Origin: CAZFDT01 sp964518335
GTDB taxonomy: Bacteria; Planctomycetota; Phycisphaerae; Phycisphaerales; Phycisphaeraceae
Reading direction: 5' to 3'
Length of the DNA: 64,000 nucleotides
Assembly: GCA_964518335.1 (NCBI GenBank)
Contig: CAZFDT010000024.1
Location: 4,855-68,854 of the forward strand
This document shows, one piece after another, positions 43,216 through 51,956 of the stretch. The position numbers were made by a program, and so were the translations under genes. Numbering within the stretch: the stretch's first letter is position 1; every line of letters begins with the position of its first letter. The notes below the pieces were generated by a model. The model did not search any database and was not told the DNA's origin. It worked only from the letters and a program-made list of their open reading frames with translations.

Positions 43216-43620
43216 ACCACCGCCGATCAGGGTGGGGCACGATGCCCAATCGGGTCACGGATGACCCACCCCGGCGACCTGACAACGACCAAGCCAGCCA
43301 ACCATCGAAAGGACACCGACCCCGGCCAAAGACAGCAGATGCGCATTAGCGAAGGCAGGACGGATCCGCTGCCGCCGTACGCCAAGACGCCGCCGCCTCC
43401 CCGCCGCCATGGATGGCTCGCAGGGAACCGGCCGCCAGCATCAGTGATCGGGTGCACCGTCGTATCGTGCCCGCGTCACCCTCGGCAAAGCGTCAGGGCC
43501 CCTTCGGCGGCGCCTTCGCTGATTTTCAACCCCGTGGGCCACTCCCCCCGATACCTTCTCCAAAGGCCCACGCCACGCCTCCTGCACCAAACTGCGGCGT
43601 CTCTCTTTCTTTCTCCTCCG

Positions 43621-43660
43621 CCATGCCCCTCGTACCTCCTCGGGGGGCATGGTTGTTTTC
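43621..43660 (+). terminator. Strong intrinsic terminator, plus strand
   Basis: CCATGCCCC (43621-43629) pairs with GGGGCATGG (43644-43652) and is followed by TTGTTTTC. It ends a plus-strand transcript that starts upstream, either mraZ with a long 3' UTR or an unannotated RNA. Confidence 0.75.
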
Positions 43661-43993
43661 TCCCGACCCAGCCATTATAGCCCACCCCCATCGGAAGTTA
43701 GCCAAACGAATGGGGGCATCGGTTCGCAGCCTGTCGGCCTTCCCTTCGCCATGATGTCGTGGCCGCAACTGTGGTTGTGTGGCGATTGCTTGCGTGCCGG
43801 CGTGAAGGGTGCCACAGGGGGCATGACGGTACGACTGGCGCTGTGGATCGGGACGCGCCGCTGCTGTTGCCGCCGGACCCGCGGACCTGCGGGGATCTGC
43901 CCAGTTTTTCGGGGGGGGCGTGCATTGGGTAGTAGTCCAGGTTGTCCCGGTTTTTTTGGGCAGACGCGACCCGCGCCTGGGTGGACGATCCGT

Positions 43994-44022
43994 TTGGCAC
44001 AAGATCGCAAGTGGGCTATACT
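43994..44022 (+). promoter_or_regulatory. Promoter of the tRNA-Val gene
   Basis: TTGGCA (43994-43999) and TATACT (44017-44022) are spaced by exactly 17 bp, 84 bp before the tRNA. Confidence 0.75.
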
Positions 44023-44105
44023 CCACGAATTGGCGCTGATGACCCGCCACCGGCGGAGCCCGGCGACCACACTCGTCAGAAGTCCACGAATTGATGATGA
44101 ATTAC

Positions 44106-44179
44106 GGGCCGTTGGCGCAGTTGGCTAGCGCGCATCCTTGACATGGATGAGGTCACAGGTTCGAGTCCTGTACGGCCCA
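44106..44179 (+). tRNA. tRNA-Val(GAC)
   Basis: A 74-nt cloverleaf. The acceptor pairs GGGCCGT with ACGGCCC, the D-arm is GCGC...GCGC, the anticodon stem is CATCC/GGATG with loop TTGACAT (anticodon GAC), and the T-arm is ACAGG-TTCGAGT-CCTGT. The discriminator is A; the 3' CCA is not encoded. Genes to the right are accessory, so it could be an integration site, but no second copy of its 3' end was found by eye. Confidence 0.95.
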
Positions 44180-44183
44180 CTCC

Positions 44184-44220
44184 GAGCCACCCGGCACTCT
44201 CGCACCGGGTGGCTCGTTTT
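44184..44220 (+). terminator. Terminator of the tRNA-Val gene
   Basis: GAGCCACCCGG (44184-44194) and CCGGGTGGCTC (44205-44215) form a perfect 11-bp stem followed by GTTTT. The remaining 120 bp to the next gene hold nothing clear. Confidence 0.9.
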
Positions 44221-44342
44221 CGTATCTCCACGCACGGGCGCGGTTTGCGGCGAGCGGCCGATCGGGCCGACGATGCCGTGCGACCCGGTGCGACGCGAAT
44301 CCGCACGCCAGTGCAGCGCATTCTGCAGCGCGAGTCTTGGGG

Positions 44343-45146
44343 CTACTTCGAGCCGCGCCGATTTCGGGCATATGGAGAACGCGGCTGCAAACTGCGCAAG
44401 TCGCCGTGACTTGCGGCGTTTGACGAAAGGGATATCTGTGTGCCCCGCCGACCTTGGCAGCGTGTGATGCGAAGCTCCGCCAGTTCGTGTTCGAGGTCGG
44501 TGAGGGCCGCCCTCACCGCGGCGCGGGTCGCACCGCAACGGCGGGCCAAGTCTGACTCGGACACTGCCTCACGGCCAACATCTCGGCGGAGCGTCTGCAC
44601 AATCGACGTGCGCAGGTCGCCCTTGTGGGCGGCGCGAGCGCAGAAGTCAAGATTCGCATGGAGGATCCATCGAGCAGGTCGAACGGCCTCGGGCTTGAGT
44701 TCGATGGGCTGAATCCATCGCCCCCACTGCTTGGATAGGGGCGTGGCCGAGTTCGCAATCAGCGACGCGAGCGGGCCACGATCCACCTCGAACAGTGGTT
44801 CCGGCTGCGACGCCGTCGCCAGGGCGCTGCACACGATCTTGCTCAAACTCTTGGGCGCACCGTGTTCAACGGCCGTGTCGATGAGCAGGCCCAGCGCCGC
44901 CTGGTCATCGACGGACAACTCGTCCGTGGCGATACGCTTGAGCCGGTGGGTGGCGACATAGATTCCGTTCTCGGTAAGCCACGTGACGGCAAGGATGAAC
45001 AGCCTTGGGTTCGAGGCACACGCACGCGCAGTGTCCACGAGAAGCCGCTCGACATCCACGCCGTCCGGGTGGTGACGCGGCTTCACGTTGAAGAGGACGC
45101 CAACGTTCGTCCAACGCTGGATCAGGTTGTCCTTGCTGCGGGTCAT
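44343..45146 (-). CDS. Winged-helix-tailed protein, paralogue A
   Basis: A 267-residue protein of unrecognised family and clear paralogue of the gene at 45.4 kb. Shared blocks: GVLFNVKPRH...VDVERLLVDTARA near the start, the helical IYVATHRLKRIATDEL, a RWGRW-like W-x-x-W...PIELKPEAVRPARWILHAN segment, GDLRTSIVQTL, and a C-terminal HTH-like SDLARRCGATRAAVRAALTDLE. The C-terminal helix-turn-helix suggests DNA binding. ATG 45146 has GAGGA upstream. Unlike its paralogue, no nucleotidyltransferase gene precedes it; the 277 bp upstream contain no good gene. Function is unknown; a regulator or antitoxin role is inference. Confidence 0.65.
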   Translation of the reverse strand: MTRSKDNLIQRWTNVGVLFNVKPRHHPDGVDVERLLVDTARACASNPRLFILAVTWLTENGIYVATHRLKRIATDELSVDDQAALGLLIDTAVEHGAPKSLSKIVCSALATASQPEPLFEVDRGPLASLIANSATPLSKQWGRWIQPIELKPEAVRPARWILHANLDFCARAAHKGDLRTSIVQTLRRDVGREAVSESDLARRCGATRAAVRAALTDLEHELAELRITRCQGRRGTQISLSSNAASHGDLRSLQPRSPYARNRRGSK

Positions 45147-45423
45147 AGCAGTGTCCTCAGCCAATCGACTAAGGTTCTTCGTCCTGCAACTCTACCTCGG
45201 AGATTTGTCACACGCTCTCGGCTGATCTGAAAAGCGCCGATCGCGCCCAACACGGCCGGGATGGTAGATGTGACCGCACGTGCCAGGGTCGGCCACAGAG
45301 AAGGCTGATAGGGAGCTTCTAGGGTCGTCTGCGACCAAAAATCCGCAGAAGACACGCGGACTTCGTAGGAAGTCACTGACGGGCTTGTGAATCAAACTCG
45401 CTTCATATCCGCGATGTGTACGC

Positions 45424-46149
45424 TCAGGCAGCCCGAGCAAGACTCACTTCTCGTCGGTTCGCGCCGATGGCCGGCTGAGCGATGACACGACCGGTCATCT
45501 GTAGATTGGCCATGGCGTTGCGAACCTGGGCTCGTGAACCACCGGCCAGTTCAGCGAGTTTTGACTCACTCTGGCCTGCACCGCGATCGTGTTGCAATGC
45601 GGCCATGATCGATGCTCGGAGATCGCCCCGAAAGTCGGCTCTCGTACGCAACATCGGGTGGCGTTGCATGATCCATGATGCCGGTCGCAGGGCGTCGTCC
45701 TTGAACACAATGGGTTGGCACCATAGATTCCATCGACGGGATGGTTGTGATGCCCGTCGCTTGGCGATGGCCTTGAGCTTCGGGTTCTGGCGCGCACTCA
45801 GAAACAGCGGTCCAGCTTCTGTTGCCGGTTTGAGATGTCTGGTGATCGTCTCAAACTCCAGGGGATGCGTTCCCTTTTGAGCGATATCCAGAAGCAGACC
45901 CAGAACAGGTCGAGCCTCGGGTTCGAGTTCGTCTCGGATCAACCGCTTGAGTCGGTGCTTGGCGATCATGTCGCCATAGGTGTGCAGCCACGTCGCCACT
46001 ATGGTGAACAGCCGGGACATCTGCGGCGCATAACGGGCGGTGTCAAGCAGCAGACGCTCCAGATCGATGTCGTCCTCAGCGGGTTCGACATTGAAGCCCG
46101 CGCCCAAGCCGGCCCATCGCCCCAACAGTCTGTCAAGCGAGTCACTCAT
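45424..46149 (-). CDS. Winged-helix-tailed protein, paralogue B
   Basis: A 241-residue paralogue of the previous gene: GAGFNVEPAEDDIDLERLLLDTARY, MIAKHRLKRLIRDEL, SRRWNLWCQPIVFKDDALRPA, DLRASIMAAL, and a C-terminal winged-helix-like LAELAGGSRAQVRNAMANLQM with a basic wing. The ATG at 46149 overlaps the stop of the upstream nucleotidyltransferase gene by 8 bp. GGAGG lies 9 bp before it, so expression is coupled. The pairing with a nucleotidyltransferase resembles AbiE/MNT-type modules in logic, although this protein is not AbiEi. It is a candidate partner or antitoxin. Confidence 0.65.
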   Translation of the reverse strand: MSDSLDRLLGRWAGLGAGFNVEPAEDDIDLERLLLDTARYAPQMSRLFTIVATWLHTYGDMIAKHRLKRLIRDELEPEARPVLGLLLDIAQKGTHPLEFETITRHLKPATEAGPLFLSARQNPKLKAIAKRRASQPSRRWNLWCQPIVFKDDALRPASWIMQRHPMLRTRADFRGDLRASIMAALQHDRGAGQSESKLAELAGGSRAQVRNAMANLQMTGRVIAQPAIGANRREVSLARAA

Positions 46150-46696
46150 GGTCATGCACCTCCAGCGACGCCAGCAGTTCTCGGGCCTCTTGGATCTGCT
46201 TCACGTCCGTGCCTTTGGCCGCCAGATGGTCGAGGTACGTTTTGACGAACGCCACGTCATCACGGCGGATACGCATGGCCTGCAGGTCTTCAATGTCCTG
46301 GTCTCGACCGGCCAGCACCTTCATGGCGATCAGGTCCGGCCGACTCGCCGCCCATACCCGAAGTCGTCCATAGGTCCCAGCCATGATCCTGCGTCGCTCC
46401 CAACCTTCAGGCAGGGCATCAAGGCGAAGCTGTACGTTGCTGTTCAACCAGTTCGGTGCCAGGCCCAGTTCCGTGCTCACTGTCTATGCCGCCAGTTCGA
46501 CCTGGGCCAGAGCGTCCTCAGGCATGTAGGCCATGATGTCGCAGTCGGTGGTCACACGGGACGGCGGCAGCAAACCCGTGATCATGCCCGCGGCTCCACC
46601 CACCACCAGCATTTCGATGTCCCGACAGTCGCCGAGCACCTCGCCCAGACGACGAAGCGCCTTTTCCAAGGTCGAAATGTCCATCCTCGCGAGCAT
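46142..46696 (-). pseudogene. Nucleotidyltransferase (DUF6036/AbiEii-like) interrupted by in-frame TAG
   Basis: Two halves in one frame separated by a single TAG at 46484-46486. The 70-codon front half has MLVVGGAAGMITGLL and the catalytic RVTTDCDIM (D-x-D pattern). The back half (GLAPNWLNSN, YGRLRVWAASRPDLIAMKVLA, RDQDIEDLQAM) is the usual C-terminal of the same fold. Joined, the length of about 184 residues is normal for the family. A GTG codon after the TAG could start the back half separately. This is either a nonsense mutation, a sequencing error or read-through. It is coupled to paralogue B by overlap. Confidence 0.75.
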
Positions 46697-46721
46697 TGAA
46701 GCACCTATTACTGTTGGTTAA

Positions 46722-46750
46722 ATCATACAGTACATCGGCTCAAGAATCAA
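46722..46750 (-). promoter_or_regulatory. Promoter of the nucleotidyltransferase/paralogue B unit
   Basis: On the minus strand TTGATT (46750-46745) and TATGAT (46727-46722) are 17 bp apart, about 25 bp before the ATG. Confidence 0.7.
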
Positions 46751-46778
46751 CTTGGATGAGTTGAAACGGTCATAAACA

Positions 46779-47120
46779 TCACTCATGTGGCCCGATTTGG
46801 ATGGCCGGCCCATCGCCGGTCTCCGTGTAGGTTACGCCGGGAAGCTGTGCCGATTTCAGGGCGCCACACACGAGCTGACGAACGTAGGCGTTGGGTTGGT
46901 AGTCACGGTCGTAGCGGGTGGTGTCGTAGCCGAACGCCTGGGCTACTGCAGCAGCTACTGCCGGCGAACGACTCATGCCCTGTTCACAGTGGACCACCAG
47001 AGCGTTGATGTGATCTCGGTGCTGCGGGCCACCGGGGAACAGCTCGCGCGGGAACATCCTGATACTCCTGCGATCAACTTGTACGTGATCGGTTATTCGT
47101 CTGTGACAAGCCTGTCTCAA
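46779..47120 (-). pseudogene. N-terminally truncated dual-specificity phosphatase
   Basis: The phosphatase P-loop VVHCEQGMSRSPAVAAAVA (C-x5-R) is intact, but only about 40 residues precede it and an in-frame TGA lies just upstream of the TTG start. Full-length relatives usually have more than 100 residues before the loop including the catalytic Asp region. It follows the hipA-like gene closely on the same strand. It is probably a remnant; a shortened functional form is less likely. Confidence 0.6.
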
Positions 47121-47156
47121 GCGCCCCGGTGTTCACCGCAGCAATTCGCCGCCAGC

Positions 47157-48422
47157 TCACCGCGAGGATGTCAGAGAAAGTGCCGTCCGCAAGTCCGCGT
47201 GCTCGAACGCCGATGTCATCCGATCGATCTGGGCGGAAGCAAGCCCGACGCGGGCTGCCTCCTGTCGCCATGTCGAGACTGCTCGTCCGACCTCATTCGC
47301 GATGCCCCGCGATTGCCGGTCGTCCAACTCAAAGTAGTCCGCGACCCTGAGCGCGAGGTCGAGTGAAGCCGTGCAGTCGTCGAGGTCGATGGCGGTCGAT
47401 AGCACCCTGGGCTTGATGTCAGCAGGAACGGGATTCAGGTCATAGGCGGGTGCGAGTCGCCAGCCGTCGGGGCCGTCATAGAGGAAGCCGTGATTTCGCA
47501 GGTGGTCATCGGAGTTCGAGATGAGCACACTGAACACCATGCGTCGCCAGATCATGTGCATGTCGGCCCGGGGCGCGGCCCCGTACCGGCGCAACCCATC
47601 GACGAACTCCAGGTAACTGCGCGTCTCGTTGTCGTTGGCGCCCAGAAGGCTCATTGCAGACAGGAAGGGGACGCGGGTTCCACGCACGCGGTCAAAGCGG
47701 CGCAACAACAGGACAGGCCGGTCTGCGATCGACTCGATGCGCCATGGCGGCACCTCGATGCCTGCTTTCGCCGCCAGGGCCAGTGCAACGGCCTCCCAGC
47801 GCACGATGTCAATGTCGTCGTCCTTGTGCGGGAACTTGGCAATGGCCAGATGGCCGTCTTTGTCCTTGACCGAAGCCTTGGGTCGGGCGCCGCCGAGTGA
47901 GGAGCCGGGGGCCAGCAGCAGCCGAAGATCTTCGTCGCTGTCAGACTCGCCGATGACGTGTTCGACGGCGGAAAGAAGCCTTGGCAACTCGATCAACGGC
48001 GGAATAGGCGTGACATCGCTGGTGGCGAGGAAGGGACCTCCCGGCTCCAGCGCGAAGCGCAACGCTCCTTGTCGCGCCTCGTCGTTGACCATGAGCAGAT
48101 AATCGATCTCGCGCAACGCGCGAGGGCTCTCCTCAGCACGTTCAGCCCGTCGTCGTTCTGCTCGGCGCATCAATGCGCGTCCCCAGCGATCGGGCGCAGA
48201 ATCGCCAATCGCGCCAAACATCTGCTTGTCGGCTGTTGTATGAAATGGCCCAGGACCAAGCTGCAGGGCGGGTTCGAGCGCAAACCGGTCCGGATGCTTG
48301 AGCCATTGCGGGTCATACTCGAAGGAGGCGCTGTTGCCTCCCCTGCGCACGCGCGCCCACAACCGGCCAACCAGAACCGGCTGATGATGGCGATCGACAT
48401 GGACGAAGGCTTGCGTATCCAT
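47157..48422 (-). CDS. hipA: HipA-family serine/threonine kinase
   Basis: A 421-residue HipA-like toxin kinase. The Gly-rich loop SLGGARPKASVKD lies near residue 177, the catalytic loop SNSDDHLRNHGFL near 305 and the Mg-binding APAYDLNPVP near 331. HipA kinases phosphorylate glutamyl-tRNA synthetase or other targets, causing dormancy. The first Met is ATG 48422; a GTG immediately before (48425) overlaps the HipB stop as GTGATG. Not truncated. All catalytic residues appear present. Confidence 0.9.
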   Translation of the reverse strand: MDTQAFVHVDRHHQPVLVGRLWARVRRGGNSASFEYDPQWLKHPDRFALEPALQLGPGPFHTTADKQMFGAIGDSAPDRWGRALMRRAERRRAERAEESPRALREIDYLLMVNDEARQGALRFALEPGGPFLATSDVTPIPPLIELPRLLSAVEHVIGESDSDEDLRLLLAPGSSLGGARPKASVKDKDGHLAIAKFPHKDDDIDIVRWEAVALALAAKAGIEVPPWRIESIADRPVLLLRRFDRVRGTRVPFLSAMSLLGANDNETRSYLEFVDGLRRYGAAPRADMHMIWRRMVFSVLISNSDDHLRNHGFLYDGPDGWRLAPAYDLNPVPADIKPRVLSTAIDLDDCTASLDLALRVADYFELDDRQSRGIANEVGRAVSTWRQEAARVGLASAQIDRMTSAFEHADLRTALSLTSSR

Positions 48423-48778
48423 CACCGGGCGTCTTGGCGACCAGCAGGAGGTTTGGTCTTCGCCGAGCGACGAATACGCTTCGGCAAGCTTTCCTCATCA
48501 AGTTCGAGGCCGACCGAGTCGGTTCGAACATCGGCGATTTGGCCGATCCGGTCTGCGAGGCCCAGGACGAAAAGAACGGTCGCGTAGATGCCCAGCGACA
48601 CGCCGGGGTCGCCCTTCTCGACCTTGGTCAGGGTCGTGCGGCTAATCGATGCCCGCTCGGCCATGAGTGCCGTGGGGATGCGGCGCCGCAGCCGGGCTTC
48701 TCGAATGTCCAGACCCAATTTGCGGGCAATGCGCCGAACAGGCAGAGGATACAACCTGACTGATGGTGTGTCGTTCAT
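48422..48778 (-). CDS. hipB: HipB-like HTH antitoxin
   Basis: A 118-residue Xre-type protein. The helix-turn-helix is ARLRRRIPTALMAERASISRTTLTKVEKGDPGVSLG (residues about 29-64), with an extra C-terminal basic tail. This arrangement is typical of HipB-type antitoxins of this subgroup. The gene precedes and overlaps hipA, as expected. Expression should be autoregulated through the inverted repeat at its promoter. Confidence 0.87.
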   Translation of the reverse strand: MNDTPSVRLYPLPVRRIARKLGLDIREARLRRRIPTALMAERASISRTTLTKVEKGDPGVSLGIYATVLFVLGLADRIGQIADVRTDSVGLELDEESLPKRIRRSAKTKPPAGRQDAR

Positions 48779-48802
48779 ATTTAGAGTCCATTATTATGGT
48801 CG

Positions 48803-48837
48803 TTAACGCATTTATTGTACGCAATGACGAGCGTTAA
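48803..48837 (-). promoter_or_regulatory. hipBA promoter and candidate operator
   Basis: TTAACGC (48803-48809) and GCGTTAA (48831-48837) are a perfect inverted repeat with a 21-bp spacer. On the minus strand TTGTTT, a 16-bp spacer and TACAAT form a promoter whose -10 lies between the arms. Confidence 0.6.
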
Positions 48838-48950
48838 ACAAATATCGCCTCAATGCGGCAAGGAATTGATGCAAGAGGTCTGATCGGGCAGAATACGGCC
48901 AGGGCCATGCGACGTGACGGATCGCAGCCGACACAGGCACGGAGGCTGAC

Positions 48951-50813
48951 GTGGCGACGACGGCAGTGACAGGATCGAAGCGGGTGGCGTTAGCGGCAAT
49001 GACGCCGCGGTCGCCCGTGGTGGTGAGGGCGTTCGATGCCCTGCCCACGCGGCACGTCACCGAGCAGGGGATCACGATCGACTTTGATGAGTCGGACCGG
49101 CGGTTGCTCGAAGGCGTGGGGGCACTTCCGGGGGCGGCGACGCTTGAGGCGTTTCGCATGAGCCTGCGGGCCGCGGAGCTGGCGGCGCTGCCGGGCTTCG
49201 ACCGGCTGATCGCCCTGCCCATGGTCCGCGAGATGGAGGTGCTCGAACACCAGGTGCGCACCGCCCAGACGGTGCTGCAACGCATGGCGGGGCGGGCGAT
49301 GCTCTGCGACGAGGTGGGTCTGGGCAAGACTGTCGAGGCGGGGCTGATCCTCAGCGAGCTGATGCTGCGCGGCCTCGTCAAGAGCGTGCTGGTGCTCGTG
49401 CCCCCGTCGCTGATCGAGCAGTGGCAGGCGGAGATGCGACGCAAATTCTCGATCGAGCTGATCAGTCACGACGATCCGATCTTCGACAAGCGTCAAGGTT
49501 GGCAGCAGCACGACCGGGTCATCGCGTCGTACCACACCGCCAAACGTGCCCCGCACAGCGAGGCGATTGCCGCGCGGCACTGGGACATGGTAATCTTCGA
49601 CGAGGCCCACCACCTGCGCAACCGCACGACGCTCTTGTGGCGATTCGCCAGCAAGCTCAACAAGCGCTACGCGCTGCTGTTGACCGCGACGCCGGTGCAG
49701 AACCAGCTCGACGAGCTGTTCAACCTGGTGACGGTGCTGGAGCCGGGGCTGCTCAGCACCGCCAGCCGGTTCGCCGACCGGTTCGTGGACCGTCAGGACA
49801 AGCTTGCTCCGCGGAACGTCGAGCAGTTGCAGGGGCTGCTGTCGGAGGTGATGGTGCGTAACCGGCGCAGCACGGTCGGGCTGCAGTTGACCCGGCGGTG
49901 GGCGAAGACGCTTCGGGTCGAGCTGACGGAGGCCGAGTGGTCGCTGTACGAGCGCACGTCGTCGCTGGTGCGTCAGCATCTCGGCAAAGAAGAAGGCGCA
50001 CTGCCGCGGGTGGCCCTGATCACGCTGCAGATGGAGCTGGGCAGCTCCGCCGACGCCGCGGCGGGGACGCTGGCCAAGCTGGCCGAGCAGCGCAAGCTCG
50101 ACGACGCCACGCGGCTGCAGTTGTCCGAACTGACGGAAGCTGCCGCGCTGACGACGGAACACGCAAAGGCCGATCGACTGCTCGCCTTGCTCGCCGATCC
50201 GCAGCGCGAGTTCGACAAGCTGGTGGTGTTCACGCAGTTCCGCCACACGCAGGCGATGCTGCTTCGCCGGCTCGAAGCCGCGGGCCACGAGGTCGCGGTG
50301 TTCCACGGCGGGCTGTCTCGCCTCGATAAGGAGCAGCAAGTGCAACGCTTCCGCGACCGGGCCACGGTGCTGCTCACCACCGACGCCGGCAGCGAGGGGC
50401 GGAACCTGCAGTTCTGCAACGCCATCTGCAACTACGATTTGCCATGGAACCCGATGCGGATCGAGCAGCGCATCGGCCGCCTCAGCCGCATCGGGCAGAG
50501 CCGGGATGTGCATGTGTTCAACCTCGTCGCCGCGGGCACGATCGAGGACGCCATCCTGCACCTGCTCGACGCCAAGCTGGCGATGTTCGAATTGGTCGTC
50601 GGCGAGATCGACATGGTGCTGGGTAACCTCGACGACGAGCGCGACTTCGGCGACGTGGTGGCCGACCTGTGGCGTCAGTCGCACGACCAGAACGACTTCG
50701 CCCGCCACATGGACGACCTTGGCGAGCGCCTCGCCGCCGCCAAACGTGCGTATCTCGAGCAGCGTGCGATCGATGACCGGCTCTTCGGCGACAAGTTCCG
50801 CCCGCAAGGGTAA
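48951..50813 (+). CDS. Snf2-family (RapA/YqhH-like) helicase
   Basis: A 620-residue superfamily 2 ATPase. Walker A is CDEVGLGKTVEAGL (about residue 118), DEAHH box IFDEAHHLRN (about 215), motif III LLLTATPVQNQLDELFNL. The C-terminal helicase motifs are VVFTQFRHTQAML, TTDAGSEGRNLQF and RIEQRIGRLSRIGQ. Such proteins translocate on double-stranded DNA to remodel RNA polymerase or other complexes. Start is GTG with GGAGG upstream. It has no fused SWIM domain, but a separate SWIM protein lies 1.6 kb downstream. One exact copy of the 14-bp word occurs near residue 60. Confidence 0.9.
   Translation: MATTAVTGSKRVALAAMTPRSPVVVRAFDALPTRHVTEQGITIDFDESDRRLLEGVGALPGAATLEAFRMSLRAAELAALPGFDRLIALPMVREMEVLEHQVRTAQTVLQRMAGRAMLCDEVGLGKTVEAGLILSELMLRGLVKSVLVLVPPSLIEQWQAEMRRKFSIELISHDDPIFDKRQGWQQHDRVIASYHTAKRAPHSEAIAARHWDMVIFDEAHHLRNRTTLLWRFASKLNKRYALLLTATPVQNQLDELFNLVTVLEPGLLSTASRFADRFVDRQDKLAPRNVEQLQGLLSEVMVRNRRSTVGLQLTRRWAKTLRVELTEAEWSLYERTSSLVRQHLGKEEGALPRVALITLQMELGSSADAAAGTLAKLAEQRKLDDATRLQLSELTEAAALTTEHAKADRLLALLADPQREFDKLVVFTQFRHTQAMLLRRLEAAGHEVAVFHGGLSRLDKEQQVQRFRDRATVLLTTDAGSEGRNLQFCNAICNYDLPWNPMRIEQRIGRLSRIGQSRDVHVFNLVAAGTIEDAILHLLDAKLAMFELVVGEIDMVLGNLDDERDFGDVVADLWRQSHDQNDFARHMDDLGERLAAAKRAYLEQRAIDDRLFGDKFRPQG
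49124..49137 (-). repeat. Interspersed 14-bp word, copy 4
   Basis: Exact reverse complement of CCGCCCCCGGAAGT in the helicase gene, read as L-P-G-A-A in a non-conserved N-terminal segment. Confidence 0.8.
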
Positions 50814-50821
50814 CTGCAACA

Positions 50822-51928
50822 ATGAGCCAGGCCACGATCACCAACCCGCTCGAAGCCTTCGTCCGCGACTACGTCGAGACCGCCGGCGGGCTGTGGGAAC
50901 AGGTCGAGCCGCAGGTGTACGACCTGCTGCCCCCGCCCCCGGAAGTTGATAGCCCTGAGGCGGAGGTCGGCGCCCACGAGATGCTGCGGATCTGCTTCGA
51001 CCCCGAGGCCCTGCCCGAGCACCCCGGCAGCCAGTTCTGCACGCTGGGCACGCCGCTGGTCGATCACCTGCTCCACGACGCCCAGACGCGCGGGCAGTTC
51101 GCCCGCGCCTGGATCAGCGTCGCCAACCTTCAGCCGTTCGACCTGGACCGCCGCGTCCGCCGTTCGTTGCAGTTGCCCGATGGCGTGGGTCTTACCCTCG
51201 GCGAGGCGCGCGTCACCGACGTGGTGATCAACGCATTCTGGTTCGCCGCGGTTTACGACAGTGACCAGAAGGAGCAGGATCTGCTGTGCGTGGCAATCGA
51301 GCGGCAGCGCGGCCGCGAGGTGCGACACCTCGACCAACTGCTCCAACCCGATCGGCTTAACCAGTCGCCCCTGCACGAGCACCCCCCTGCCGAATCGATC
51401 AGCCTGATCGACGCCTTCGACGCCGCACGTCGCCAGGCCCTGCGCACCGCGACCGCCACTACCGGGCGACGCCTCCGCGAGCTGCACGGCCGGCTCGACC
51501 GCCAGCGCCGCCGCATCGAGGGCTACTACGACGACCTGCTCGCCGAGATCGACGAGGGCCACGCCCGCGCCGCCCGCCTCGGCCGCGACCTGGAGAAACA
51601 CGCCACCCGCCGCCAGCACGCCCAGCAGGAGCGCCGCATCCGCCTGGCCGAACTCGACCGCGCCGCCAACCTCAAAGTGACACTTCGCATCACAAACCTT
51701 CTCGAACTGCACCAGCCCAAGCTGCAGTTGCCCGGCACACTCGCGCAACCGACCGGCGCCGACATTGCTTTCCCGCTCACCTGGGATCCCTTCACCGAAA
51801 CCCTCGAACCCCCCGACTGCCCCGCGTGCGGCCACCCCAGCTTCGACATCCGGCTGCCCCCCCGCCCACGCCCGGACCAGGCGGCGTGGGTTTGCCCCGC
51901 CTGCGCCATCAAACCGACTGGGCGGTAG
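50822..51928 (+). CDS. Helicase partner with C-terminal zinc ribbon
   Basis: A 368-residue protein starting 8 bp after the helicase stop. The N-terminal domain (about 1-190) contains ICFDPEALPEHPGSQFCTLGTP and is reminiscent of YqhG, the partner of YqhH in Bacillus as I recall. A central helical coiled-coil region (RRLRELHGRLDRQRRRIEGY, then ARAARLGRDLEKHATRRQH) follows. The end has a four-Cys zinc ribbon (CPACGHPS, then VCPACA). It probably binds the helicase or its nucleic-acid target. One exact copy of the 14-bp word encodes P-P-P-E-V near residue 40. Confidence 0.7.
   Translation: MSQATITNPLEAFVRDYVETAGGLWEQVEPQVYDLLPPPPEVDSPEAEVGAHEMLRICFDPEALPEHPGSQFCTLGTPLVDHLLHDAQTRGQFARAWISVANLQPFDLDRRVRRSLQLPDGVGLTLGEARVTDVVINAFWFAAVYDSDQKEQDLLCVAIERQRGREVRHLDQLLQPDRLNQSPLHEHPPAESISLIDAFDAARRQALRTATATTGRRLRELHGRLDRQRRRIEGYYDDLLAEIDEGHARAARLGRDLEKHATRRQHAQQERRIRLAELDRAANLKVTLRITNLLELHQPKLQLPGTLAQPTGADIAFPLTWDPFTETLEPPDCPACGHPSFDIRLPPRPRPDQAAWVCPACAIKPTGR
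50933..50946 (+). repeat. Interspersed 14-bp word, copy 5
   Basis: Exact CCGCCCCCGGAAGT in the helicase partner gene, read as P-P-P-E-V. Confidence 0.8.
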
Positions 51929-51956
51929 CCATCGGCGCCAGTGCGCATTTTTGCTA

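Larger units (their letters stand above)
43216..44105. other. 890-bp region with no convincing gene
   Basis: Both strands have only short, low-quality frames. Visible features are a plus-strand terminator at 43621, a G8 run at 43911-43918, and complementary arms CTGCCCA/TGGGCAG around 43908-43973 with T-rich edges. A tRNA promoter lies at 43994 and a repeated TCCACGAATTG occurs at about 44022 and 44082. I looked for RNase P, tmRNA and SRP RNA signatures on both strands and did not find them. An unrecognised non-coding RNA is possible. Confidence 0.5.

Noticed and set aside
43216..44000. RNase P RNA, tmRNA or SRP RNA in the long gap
   Set aside because: The conserved core sequences of each were searched by eye on both strands and not found.
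45143..45376. 77-codon minus-strand frame between the two paralogues
   Set aside because: It has a weak GTG start without a ribosome site, overlaps the start of paralogue A and matches nothing.
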